From DAOUEX01 sp034430235 (GTDB lineage Bacteria > Chloroflexota > Anaerolineae > UBA2200), in contig CAYZGO010000044.1 in assembly GCA_964478075.1 (NCBI GenBank), positions 1 to 15,991 on the forward strand: a stretch of 15,991 bases of DNA, in the 5' to 3' direction. This document shows positions 1 through 6,639 of this stretch, one piece after another. The notes under the pieces were generated by a model that saw only the letters and a program-made list of their open reading frames with translations, was not told the origin of the DNA and ran no database searches. The translations under genes were made by a program, and so were the position numbers. Position 1 is the first letter of the stretch. Every line of letters starts with the position of its first letter.

Positions 1-312
1 GCGGTCTCGAATGGCAGAGTAGTTGTAGCTGGAGATAGGTAGTCGCTTGTCCTGCACAAGCTCCTTCTCTTGGAGCAGTGCGCGTTGGATCTCCGTCTCC
101 TCTGCAGCGGATAGCCTTGATCGAGCCGTTCTCTCGTGGGCTACAGAGAAGCTCTCAGCGTCCTGTCGGTATTGGCTGAGTAGTTCGAACAATCGGGTCT
201 TGCCAATGCTCAAGATGTGCTGAACCTCTGCTCGTGGGAGCAGACCGTGACAGTATGCCTGCAGGACAACCTTGATCTGCTCGTCGGCGAACCGTTTGTG
301 AAGCTGACGCAT
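1..312 (-). CDS. Transposase / integrase-core type, N-terminal fragment (runs off window)
   Basis: The minus-strand frame is open from ATG at 312-310 to the window edge (104 codons, no stop), so only the N-terminus is present. It begins MRQLHKRFADEQIKVV and continues through a helix-turn-helix-like stretch (around residues 8-50, including ILSIGKTRLFELL), then LPISSYNYSAIRDR near residues 90-104. This resembles the N-terminal DNA-binding part of DDE/integrase-core transposases common in Chloroflexota and other environmental bacteria, recognised from memory and not by search. The catalytic DDE domain would lie left of the window. A good ribosome binding site (GGGAGG, 6 bases before ATG) supports the start, but it lies inside an inverted repeat (319-341). 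No stop or frameshift is visible, so the copy may be intact. Family-level assignment (IS481-like or unclassified) is uncertain. Confidence 0.6.
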   Translation of the reverse strand, partial: MRQLHKRFADEQIKVVLQAYCHGLLPRAEVQHILSIGKTRLFELLSQYRQDAESFSVAHERTARSRLSAAEETEIQRALLQEKELVQDKRLPISSYNYSAIRDR

Positions 313-318
313 GTTTGA

Positions 319-341
319 CCTCCCATGATTGGTATGGGAGG
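319..341 (-). promoter_or_regulatory. Inverted repeat that sequesters the transposase ribosome binding site
   Basis: CCTCCCAT (319-326) and ATGGGAGG (334-341) form a perfect 8-bp inverted repeat with a 7-base loop. In the minus-strand transcript the downstream arm contains GGGAGG, the Shine-Dalgarno sequence of the transposase, so the RNA hairpin would mask it. Fold-back masking of transposase initiation is known for several insertion sequences. That it works here is inference. Confidence 0.5.
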
Positions 342-396
342 AATTTAGCACAAGCAGTTCGCTTTTGAATTGCAGACAACAGGCACAAGTCGTTTC

Positions 397-424
397 TTGA
401 CAATTGGTGGTCTTGCGCTATAAT
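397..424 (+). promoter_or_regulatory. Sigma70-type promoter for the PTS/methyltransferase cluster
   Basis: A consensus -35 TTGACA (397-402) and consensus -10 TATAAT (419-424) are separated by 16 bases. Transcription would start near 431 and read into the EIIA gene at 476. The promoter overlaps the first in-frame ATG (404) of the EIIA frame, which argues that this ATG is not the true start. It lies about 85 bases from the start of the divergent transposase. Confidence 0.75.
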
Positions 425-475
425 AGATCCAGATGGGCACACCGATCTCGTATCGAAAGGAGCGCCAGAGGAGCC

Positions 476-952
476 TTGGACGCTAGCAGCCTCTTTGACG
501 AGAAGCTTGTCGCCATCGGTTTGAGCGAACCAAGTGTGGAGGACACGATAAGGGAGCTGGCGAACCTACTGTGCAGTCATGGCTACACAACGGAAGCCTA
601 CGCCCATGCTGTCCTCGAACGGGAAAAGGAATTCCCGACAGGTCTTCCCACAGAACCGTTCGGTGTTGCTCTGCCCCACGCAGATTCTGAACACGTGAGC
701 AGAACTGGTATTGCCGTGGGCATTCTGTCCAGCCCCCTCGAATTCCATGTCATGGGCAGCTCTGATGAGACGGTGCAAGTGAGATTAGTCTTCCTGATGG
801 CGATTCGGGAGGCAGACTTGCTGGTAAAAGCGCTGCAGGGATTCGCCCTGGCTTTCCAGAAGCCAGAGGTTCTGGAACGGCTGACCACTGCATCAAGCCC
901 GTCCAAGGTGATTGAGACGCTCGAATCGGAACTGGACATAGCAGAAACGTGA
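476..952 (+). CDS. PTS EIIA component, galactitol/fructose type (PTS_EIIA type 2)
   Basis: A 158-residue protein (from the TTG start) carrying a single PTS EIIA type-2 domain. It accepts a phosphoryl group from HPr on histidine and passes it to EIIB. The motif FGVALPHAD places the active-site histidine at residue 68, and LEREKEFPTGLPTE just before it is characteristic of GatA-like proteins. I chose TTG at 476 because the frame's only upstream ATG (404) overlaps the -35/-10 promoter. AAAGGAG (456-462) and AGAGGAG (467-473) precede the TTG, and the product then starts MDASSLFDEK, which matches where family members begin. Spacing of either ribosome site is not ideal, so the start is tentative. 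It is the first gene of a plus-strand cluster whose EIIB and EIIC lie four and five genes downstream, separated from it by methyltransferase genes. Confidence 0.85.
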   Translation: MDASSLFDEKLVAIGLSEPSVEDTIRELANLLCSHGYTTEAYAHAVLEREKEFPTGLPTEPFGVALPHADSEHVSRTGIAVGILSSPLEFHVMGSSDETVQVRLVFLMAIREADLLVKALQGFALAFQKPEVLERLTTASSPSKVIETLESELDIAET

Positions 953-960
953 TTCTTACG

Positions 961-980
961 TGGTGCCCGTAGGCGCACCA
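961..980 (+). other. Hairpin in the EIIA-MttB intergenic gap
   Basis: TGGTGC and GCACCA, extended inward by CC/GG with one bulged base, form a compact hairpin 8 bases after the EIIA stop codon. No T-run follows, so it is not a classical terminator. It could stabilise or process the EIIA message, or set lower expression of downstream genes. The rest of the 151-base gap (953-1103) shows no riboswitch motif that I can recognise. Confidence 0.35.
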
Positions 981-1103
981 ACATGAGCTGTTGGGTGTTC
1001 TTATCAGCAAGTAGTGCGGTGGTTTTTCCTCCGCAGCAAGGTGAGGGTTGACCACTGATCCGTCGGCATAAAGGCTCGCATTAGGTCAGAAGGGAAGGCT
1101 GCG

Positions 1104-2567
1104 ATGACGAAGAAAACAGGTCAGGTGGAGAAGGCCTTCGTGCGTTTCCTGTCGGACGAAGGCGTGCGCAAGATCCACGAACAAACGCTGGCCGTCTTGC
1201 AAGACATCGGAGTCACGGTCATGCATGAGAGCGGACGTGCCATGCTTGCGGAAGCGGGCGCCAAGGTCGATCCACAGACGCATGTCGTGAAGATTTCCCC
1301 TGAGCTTGTGGAGCATTCTCTCAAGAGTGCCCCCAAGAGGATTGTCTTAGGTGCACGCGAGCCTGACAAAGACCTTTTCCTTGAGTTAGGTGGCAAGATG
1401 TACGCACGCAACGGTGGCGGCCCCGGCCACATACTCGATATGGAGACTGGCCAAGTCCGCGAGATCACCGTTGCTGATGTCGGGAATTATGCCCGCCTCG
1501 TGGATGCATTGGACCACATTGAATATGCCGCCCCTGTCTACGCACAGGACATGCCGCCAGCCACGCGCGACATCCGTGTCCTGGCAACAATGTTCGCCAA
1601 CACCGTCAAGCACATCAACATGCGAATCCTGGACGTTCACAGCCTTCCATATGTGATCAGGATGGCAGAGATCGTTGCAGGCGGCAAGGAATCGTTGCGA
1701 CAGCGGCCCCTGATCACAATGCTCGAATCCCCCATTGCCCCTATGAAGATACCCGATGTCTTGGTGGAGACACTAGTGACGTGCGGCGAGTACGGGATTC
1801 CGGTGGAGATTTGCAGCATGCCCATCGCTGGGGCAACCGGGCCGATCACCTTGGCAGGGTCCCTTCTCGTGTCCAACGTGGAGATGCTCGCCGCCGTGGT
1901 CATTTCGCAGTTAGCTCATCCCGGGGCGCCTCTGGAATTCGCTCCCAGGATCATGGTCATGGATATGGCTACCGGCAAGGGCTTGACAGGCTCAATAGAG
2001 TGCGCCTTGCTTGCAGCTGCAGGCGTACAGTTGGCAAGGGAATGCTATCAGATTCCAGCTAACATGCACGGACCTTACTCGGATTCTGTGGTCGTGGACA
2101 GCCAGTCAGCAATCGAGCGCACTTATTTCACGTTCCTGCCGGCTTTCGCAGGTGCAAATGTCTTGGCTGGTGCCGGCCATGTGGAGCAAGGATTGGTCAT
2201 CAGCTTTACTCAGTTACTGATTGATGACGAGATTCATGGCATCGTCAACAGAGCTCTGGAAGGGTTCGAAGTAAACGATGAGACACTCGCGGTGGATGCC
2301 ATTGCTAGAAGTGTGGCCGAGGGCAACTTTTTGATGGATGAACATACACTGAGCCACCTCAGGACAGAACGATATATGCCTCATCTGCTTACAAGACAAT
2401 CGAGGGCCATCTGGGCCACAGAGGGTTCAAAAGACATGGCGACGCGAGCCAGAGAGCGGACACAAGAGCTTCTAAAGACCCACCGGCCGACGCCTCTGGA
2501 CGACGATGTGGCCAAGATGCTCGACCAAGTCATTGCTGAGGCCGCGAGAGAACTCGAGCACGACTGA
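1104..2567 (+). CDS. MttB-superfamily corrinoid-dependent methyltransferase, non-pyrrolysine type
   Basis: A 487-residue protein of the trimethylamine/quaternary-amine methyltransferase superfamily (COG5598), close to the usual 470-500 residues. Members transfer a methyl group from a quaternary amine to the cobalt of a partner corrinoid protein in the cytoplasm; characterised non-pyrrolysine members act on glycine betaine, proline betaine, carnitine or gamma-butyrobetaine. Visible family signatures are ARNGGGPGHILD (101-112), PIAGATGPITLAGSLL (240-255) and HGPYSDSVVVDSQSAIER (322-339). The last surrounds the place where true MttB has pyrrolysine; here there is no in-frame TAG. The ATG start has GAAGGGAAGG upstream (about 5 bases away). 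Its corrinoid partner follows 61 bases downstream. The substrate is unknown, and the PTS genes around it hint at a hydroxylated or phosphorylated methylamine (inference). Confidence 0.9.
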   Translation: MTKKTGQVEKAFVRFLSDEGVRKIHEQTLAVLQDIGVTVMHESGRAMLAEAGAKVDPQTHVVKISPELVEHSLKSAPKRIVLGAREPDKDLFLELGGKMYARNGGGPGHILDMETGQVREITVADVGNYARLVDALDHIEYAAPVYAQDMPPATRDIRVLATMFANTVKHINMRILDVHSLPYVIRMAEIVAGGKESLRQRPLITMLESPIAPMKIPDVLVETLVTCGEYGIPVEICSMPIAGATGPITLAGSLLVSNVEMLAAVVISQLAHPGAPLEFAPRIMVMDMATGKGLTGSIECALLAAAGVQLARECYQIPANMHGPYSDSVVVDSQSAIERTYFTFLPAFAGANVLAGAGHVEQGLVISFTQLLIDDEIHGIVNRALEGFEVNDETLAVDAIARSVAEGNFLMDEHTLSHLRTERYMPHLLTRQSRAIWATEGSKDMATRARERTQELLKTHRPTPLDDDVAKMLDQVIAEAARELEHD

Positions 2568-2628
2568 GACCCCACGCGCTCCGACTACCTAGCGCTCTAC
2601 TCAGGCAATTTCACAGGGAGAGAACAAT

Positions 2629-3264
2629 ATGACTTTGCTGGAAGATTTGAGAAAGGCACTTTACAAAGGGGATGCCAAGACAGTCACTGCCCTCTCGCAG
2701 GAAGCCTTGGACGAAGGTATGTCCCCTGGGAGCTTGCTCTCAGATGGGTTAATCAAAGGGATGGACATGGTAGGCGTAGACTTCAGGGATGGTACCCTCT
2801 TTGTGCCTGAAGTGCTCATCGCCGGCAGGGCCATGAAGGCAGCCATGGGCATTCTGCGGCCACTTTTCGTTGAAGGTGGTATAGAGCCCATCGGGCGCGT
2901 GGTCCTAGGCACTGCAAAAGGTGATTTGCATGACATCGGGAAGAACCTGGTGGGAATGATGCTGGAAGGAGCAGGCTTCGAGGTCCACGATTTGGGAGTT
3001 GATGTAGCACCCGAGAAGTTCATCGAAGTTGCCAGAGAAGAGAAGCCCGATATAGTGGGAATGTCCGCGCTGCTCACCACTACAATGGTGATGATGAAGA
3101 CCACCATTGAGGCTTTCAAAAAGGCGGGCCTGCGTGATCAGGTCAAGATCATCGTAGGTGGAGCACCGCTGACGGAAAGCTATGCCAAAGAAATCGGAGC
3201 CGATGGCTTCGGTGCAGATGCTTCCATGGCAGTGATTAAAGCTAAAGAACTGCTAAAAGCATGA
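2629..3264 (+). CDS. Methyltransferase corrinoid protein (MtbC/MttC-type, B12-binding)
   Basis: A 211-residue protein of typical length for the MtbC1/MttC group. It carries the cobalt cofactor that receives the methyl group from the MttB-type enzyme and hands it to a second methyltransferase acting on tetrahydrofolate. Residues 1-85 form the helical B12-binding cap. The cobalamin fold follows with GDLHDIGKN (98-106), giving the D-x-H-x-x-G signature with the lower axial ligand His101, then the S-x-L motif at 146-148 and the GG of GGAP at 177-178. All signature residues are present, so it should be functional. GGGAGAG precedes the ATG at good spacing. It sits directly between the methyltransferase and the aminotransferase genes and is probably co-transcribed. 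Confidence 0.92.
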   Translation: MTLLEDLRKALYKGDAKTVTALSQEALDEGMSPGSLLSDGLIKGMDMVGVDFRDGTLFVPEVLIAGRAMKAAMGILRPLFVEGGIEPIGRVVLGTAKGDLHDIGKNLVGMMLEGAGFEVHDLGVDVAPEKFIEVAREEKPDIVGMSALLTTTMVMMKTTIEAFKKAGLRDQVKIIVGGAPLTESYAKEIGADGFGADASMAVIKAKELLKA

Positions 3265-3323
3265 GCTTCGGCTTACGAACTCTTGCTTCTTACAGCACCA
3301 GATAAAGACAGAGATGCTATTCT

Positions 3324-4445
3324 ATGAGCTTTGATCTAAAGAAAACACTGAATCCAAGGGTGTTGACAGCTCCCAAGTACGATCTGAAACACGTGTCTGT
3401 TTGTTGGGAGCATGAGGGTGAACTCATGCGGGTATTATCCAACGAGTCAGCTTACCCTCCACTGGAGAGCGTACAAGCAGCTATTTGCGATATCGCTTCC
3501 AAAGGCAATTGGTATCCCGAGGATCCTTCCCAGTGTATGCCGCTACGAGAAAAGCTAGCGGCCTATACATCGCTACAGCCAGAGAACATCACCCTGGGGA
3601 ATGGCTCCATGGAATTGCTGGACGTCCTTTTCCAGATGTTTATCGCAGAGCCTGGCGCAGATGAGGTCATCATGCCAGCGCCGGACTACACGGCGTATTC
3701 AATCCGTGCTCAACTATTCGGTGCTGTGGCACGCTTTGTAAGCGGAGGCGAGGATACAGATAAAATTGTGGGCGATATCCTCAAAGCTATCACACCGCGA
3801 ACCAAGCTCGTCCTACTTTCGCGGCCGAATAACCCCACAGGCAAAGTGATACCGCGCAAAGATGTTCTTCGCATCTTGCAGTCTAGGGTGCTCACCGTGG
3901 TGGATGAAGCCTATGTGGAACTGGCGGATGAGGGGACTACGGTAGCCCCGTGGATCAACGAGTGGGACAATCTGATAGTGATGCGAACTTTTAGCAAGGC
4001 GTTCGGTCTTGCTGGACTGCGCCTGGGCTACTTGTTGGCAAGCCCGGAAGTCATCCACTACGCCAACCGCGTCCGTCATGCCTTCAATGTTAATCTGGTG
4101 GCCATAGTTGCCGCCATTGCATCTCTCGACGACCTGGACAGCATAACGGCGAGGATAGACGAACAACGCCAGACCCGAGACTGGCTCACTGATCAAGTCA
4201 ACCGCATCCCTGGACTACGTGCCATTCCCTCGCAGGGCAACTTCATCCTGGTTGACACAGCCGATTCCGGAAGGAAGGCGACGAAGTTCGTGGATGGGCT
4301 ATTCGAACGCGGAATCTATGTGCGGGATTTCTCCAGGAAGCCGGGCTTGGACATAGACAGATACTTCCGTATCACGGTCGGGCTACGGGGGGACATGGCG
4401 CGATTGCTGCGAGAACTCGATGATATGCTCCAAACAGGTACGTGA
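3324..4445 (+). CDS. HisC-like class I/II PLP-dependent aminotransferase
   Basis: A 373-residue fold-type I PLP enzyme most like histidinol-phosphate aminotransferase. Key residues are visible: LGNGSMELLD (91-100, cofactor phosphate region), RPNNPTG (167-173, Asn170), VVDEAYVEL (192-200, Asp194 and Tyr197), SKAFGLAGLRLGY (224-236, Schiff-base Lys225 and Arg233) and a C-terminal RITVG (349-353, substrate carboxylate or phosphate region). No other his genes are nearby, and it lies between a corrinoid protein and PTS EIIB, so histidine synthesis is unlikely to be its role. It may deaminate a phosphorylated amino alcohol produced by the PTS and demethylation steps. Alternatively it could be a CobD-like threonine-phosphate decarboxylase, a HisC relative used for cobamide assembly. 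The ribosome binding site is weak (AGAGA, about 10 bases upstream). Confidence 0.85.
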   Translation: MSFDLKKTLNPRVLTAPKYDLKHVSVCWEHEGELMRVLSNESAYPPLESVQAAICDIASKGNWYPEDPSQCMPLREKLAAYTSLQPENITLGNGSMELLDVLFQMFIAEPGADEVIMPAPDYTAYSIRAQLFGAVARFVSGGEDTDKIVGDILKAITPRTKLVLLSRPNNPTGKVIPRKDVLRILQSRVLTVVDEAYVELADEGTTVAPWINEWDNLIVMRTFSKAFGLAGLRLGYLLASPEVIHYANRVRHAFNVNLVAIVAAIASLDDLDSITARIDEQRQTRDWLTDQVNRIPGLRAIPSQGNFILVDTADSGRKATKFVDGLFERGIYVRDFSRKPGLDIDRYFRITVGLRGDMARLLRELDDMLQTGT

Positions 4446-4476
4446 AAGCAGAAATGCTCTCGGAAGGAGAGAAGTA

Positions 4477-4785
4477 GTGGTGAAAAAGATCAGACTAGTG
4501 GTGATTTGCGCAACAGGTCTTGCAACGGCCACCATGGCAGCCACAAAGCTTGAGACCGAATTCAAACGTCGTGGCGTCCCTGTGAAAATATCGAAAGGGC
4601 GGGTATCGGACATGCGAGGTCTTGTCAGCCAAACCAAGCCTGACTTAGTTGTAGCCACGGCCAGGATAAACAAGGACATGGGCATTCCCGTGTTCGATGG
4701 AGTCCCGCTCCTGTCAGGCAGGGGTGTGGACAAGCTCTTTGATGACATCTTTGAATATGTGGATAAGCTAGCGGCTGAGTCCTAG
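4477..4785 (+). CDS. PTS EIIB component, galactitol type (GatB-like)
   Basis: A 102-residue EIIB of the lactose/cellobiose-like fold group used in galactitol-type PTS. VVICATGLATATMAATKL near the N-terminus holds the phospho-accepting cysteine (Cys11) in the P-loop-like C-x-x-G-x-A-T context of GatB. It takes phosphate from EIIA and gives it to the substrate carried by EIIC. A GTG at 4477 is chosen because AAGGAG ends 7 bases upstream; the adjacent GTG at 4480 is also possible, and the frame's ATG at 4420 lies inside the preceding aminotransferase gene and lacks a site. The 31-base gap from that gene implies co-transcription and translational coupling. Confidence 0.88.
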   Translation: MVKKIRLVVICATGLATATMAATKLETEFKRRGVPVKISKGRVSDMRGLVSQTKPDLVVATARINKDMGIPVFDGVPLLSGRGVDKLFDDIFEYVDKLAAES

Positions 4786-4888
4786 TCAGTTGAAGCGGCC
4801 ATTTCAACCGCATACAGTGGCTGGTCTCTTGGGGAAAACATGGGTAGCGTCAGACAGCGCGTCTGGCTCTGAGAGGACTTTCAGCCAG

Positions 4889-4906
4889 AAAGGAGGGACT
4901 ATGTAG
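4889..4906 (+). promoter_or_regulatory. Strong ribosome binding site followed by ATG-TAG (start-stop) between EIIB and EIIC
   Basis: AAAGGAGGG (4889-4897) lies 3 bases before ATG (4901), which is followed at once by TAG (4904). The frame after TAG stays open until TGA at 4967, one base before the EIIC ATG at 4971. Start-stop elements can pause ribosomes and tune the next gene. It could equally be chance or a gene remnant. Confidence 0.3.
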
Positions 4907-4970
4907 CTAATTCCGCGCAATGTTTGGAATCGGAACTGTTTGTTAGTCACAAAAAGAGGGAGGAACTGAC

Positions 4971-6236
4971 ATGGAGTTCGTAAAGGCGATCTTTGGGAGC
5001 ATATTGGATCTTGGCCCTTTGGTGATGATGCCCATCACACTGTTCCTGCTTGGACTGGTCTTTGGCATGGGTTTCCGAAAAGCGCTACGCTCTGGCTTGA
5101 CGGTTGGTGTCGGATTTGCCGGTGTGTACCTGGTCCTTGACTTCTTCATCGGCACGATTACCGACCCTGCAACGGTGCTTGCCGAGCGCTTCGGTGGCGC
5201 GTTGACGTTCGTCGACATTGGCTGGGCCAGCTTTGCAGCCATTGGCTGGGCATCTGCGATTGGGGCCATCTTCATCCCGATCGGTGTCGTGTCGAACCTG
5301 ATCCTGCTGCTTCTGAATGTCACAAAGACGCTGAGCGTTAACATTTGGGACTACTGGGAGTCCATCATCGCCGGTGTGATCGTGCAGACCCTAACCGGCA
5401 ACTTTGTCCTTGGACTGGCGGTAGCCACCATCGTACACTGTGTAAACCTTAAAATTGGTGATTGGACGCAGCCCTTGATGCATGACTACTTCGGGTTCGA
5501 GGGTATCTCGTCTTACGCCGCGGGTTACGCCGAGTGGGGGCTGCTCGGGGTGCCCATCAGCAAGCTTCTGGCAAAGATCCCCGGCCTGTCCCGACCGAAA
5601 TTCACAAGCGAGTTTCTGCAGGACAAGTTTGGGGTCTTTGGTGAGCCCATCTTCATCGGTTCGGCGATCGGGTTGCTCATAGGACTTCTGGCGGGTCAGG
5701 GCCTTGGTGCAGCATTCCTGCTGGCCATCAACATTGCGGCTGTGCTCTACATCCAGCCCAAGATGATTGGCATCTTGATGGAAGCTCTGGTGCCCATCTC
5801 CGATGCGGCCAAAGAGTTCCTGGAAAAGCGCGCGCCTGGCCGCGAAGTGTACATCGGGCTAGATCCTGCTATCGGCACCGGGGACGACACGGGCTTGGCA
5901 GTTGCCGTCGTGCTGATCCCCATCAGCATCTTTCTAGCTCTGTTCCTGCCTGGCGTCAAAGTGATGCCGCTTGCCGACCTGACCTTCCTGGTCTTCTTTA
6001 CCATGTGGGCAGCAGCTATCAACAAGGGTGACGTGGTACGTTCATTGATCACTGCCGTTGTCTTCCTGATCTTCGCCCTCTATGCTGGCAGCTTCACTGC
6101 CCCTGTGATGGACCAGATCGCGCGGGCATCGGGCCTGGTTGCGGAGGGCGCCGCAGTGACGCACTTCGCCAACGGCTTCTATCCGCACAGCCTGCTCGCC
6201 ACGCTCCTGGGCAAGCTGCTGGGCGGAGGATTCTAG
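4971..6236 (+). CDS. PTS EIIC component, galactitol type (GatC-like permease)
   Basis: A 421-residue very hydrophobic protein with about nine or ten membrane segments (for example around residues 5-35, 42-62, 80-110, 225-245, 300-325 and 345-380) and no soluble IIA or IIB domain, as expected of the separate-subunit galactitol family (PF03611). Length is near that of E. coli GatC. It forms the inner-membrane channel and the substrate-binding site for uptake coupled to phosphorylation. AGGGAGGAAC gives a good ribosome binding site just before the ATG. It lies 185 bases after EIIB, and that gap contains a start-stop element. The substrate cannot be read from sequence; the neighbouring methyltransferase genes suggest something other than galactitol. 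Confidence 0.92.
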   Translation: MEFVKAIFGSILDLGPLVMMPITLFLLGLVFGMGFRKALRSGLTVGVGFAGVYLVLDFFIGTITDPATVLAERFGGALTFVDIGWASFAAIGWASAIGAIFIPIGVVSNLILLLLNVTKTLSVNIWDYWESIIAGVIVQTLTGNFVLGLAVATIVHCVNLKIGDWTQPLMHDYFGFEGISSYAAGYAEWGLLGVPISKLLAKIPGLSRPKFTSEFLQDKFGVFGEPIFIGSAIGLLIGLLAGQGLGAAFLLAINIAAVLYIQPKMIGILMEALVPISDAAKEFLEKRAPGREVYIGLDPAIGTGDDTGLAVAVVLIPISIFLALFLPGVKVMPLADLTFLVFFTMWAAAINKGDVVRSLITAVVFLIFALYAGSFTAPVMDQIARASGLVAEGAAVTHFANGFYPHSLLATLLGKLLGGGF

Positions 6237-6275
6237 CCCTCACTTTCTGGTAAAGCGAGAAAGGAGCCCAGTCTG

Positions 6276-6304
6276 CAGAGCCCCTGATGTTATCAGGGGC
6301 TCTG
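6276..6304 (+). terminator. Strong 13-bp hairpin at the end of the PTS/methyltransferase cluster
   Basis: CAGAGCCCCTGAT (6276-6288) pairs perfectly with ATCAGGGGCTCTG (6292-6304) around a GTT loop, 40 bases after the EIIC stop. No T-run follows on either strand, so it may be a factor-assisted terminator or a 3'-end stabilising hairpin rather than a standard intrinsic terminator. Confidence 0.55.
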
Positions 6305-6592
6305 TGCTGTACGTCGGACCCTCCCAGGGCACCGGCATCTGCCTGACATCGCGAGGCTGGACGAGACCCCTGGCTTCCGCCGGGGTTTGGCGCGGAGAGT
6401 GATGGGGACGCCGGGAGCGGTTTGGCATGCCTTCCTCTCCTTCCTCCATGAGTGTCCCCGTCTGCCCTGTCTTGTCGCCAGGACAAGGCGTCGGTGCAAC
6501 CGGGGCAGCTCGCCGAGACGGGCGACCTGGACAGGGGCGCACCGTGGCGCTGATGTCACCTGTCTCTTGGCAGGTCTCAACCAGGTGCTCTC
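6305..6592. other. GC-rich intergenic stretch with hairpins and no convincing gene
   Basis: The gap between EIIC and the radical SAM gene is about 400 bases. Open frames cross it on both strands, but none has a ribosome binding site with a plausible product, and the plus frame joined to the radical SAM gene has low-complexity composition unlike that protein. Besides the hairpin at 6276-6304, there is ACCCCTGGC/GCCGGGGT at about 6365-6385 (one bulged T) and a branched fold at 6465-6536. It may be a decayed gene, a leader or an RNA gene. Confidence 0.4.
6465..6536 (+). ncRNA. Possible multibranch structured RNA element
   Basis: An outer stem CCCTGT (6465-6470) with ACAGGG (6531-6536) encloses three local hairpins: CTTGTC/GACAAG (6471-6476 with 6482-6487), CGGT/ACCG (6492-6495 with 6499-6502) and TCGCC/GGCGA (6510-6514 with 6521-6525). 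The nesting is consistent with a four-way junction. The region is GC-rich, so chance folding is a real alternative, and I recognise no known riboswitch or RNA family. Confidence 0.25.
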
Positions 6593-6621
6593 TTGCCTCT
6601 ACTCGATTCACAGTGTACACT
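6593..6621 (+). promoter_or_regulatory. Probable promoter of the radical SAM gene, with a 10-base palindrome
   Basis: TTGCCT (6593-6598) and TACACT (6616-6621) are 17 bases apart, each matching 4 of 6 consensus bases. The -10 element is embedded in the perfect palindrome AGTGTACACT (6612-6621), a possible operator. Transcription would start near 6628, giving a leader of about 12 bases, just enough for the GGGAG site before ATG at 6640. Confidence 0.4.
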
Positions 6622-6639
6622 TTCCTCCAGGGAGAATCC

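Noticed and set aside
404..475. ATG at 404 as the start of the EIIA gene
   Set aside because: It overlaps the -35/-10 promoter, so it would not be in the transcript, and the extra 24 residues have no resemblance to EIIA proteins.
953..1103. Riboswitch (for example cobalamin) before the methyltransferase gene
   Set aside because: No B12-box or other recognisable consensus; only a small hairpin at 961-980.
1104..2567. Pyrrolysine-containing trimethylamine methyltransferase (MttB proper)
   Set aside because: The frame contains no internal TAG, so it belongs to the non-pyrrolysine part of the superfamily.
6427..6639. N-terminal extension of the radical SAM protein
   Set aside because: Low-complexity sequence, no ribosome binding site at the upstream ATG, and a good site plus family-like start at 6640.
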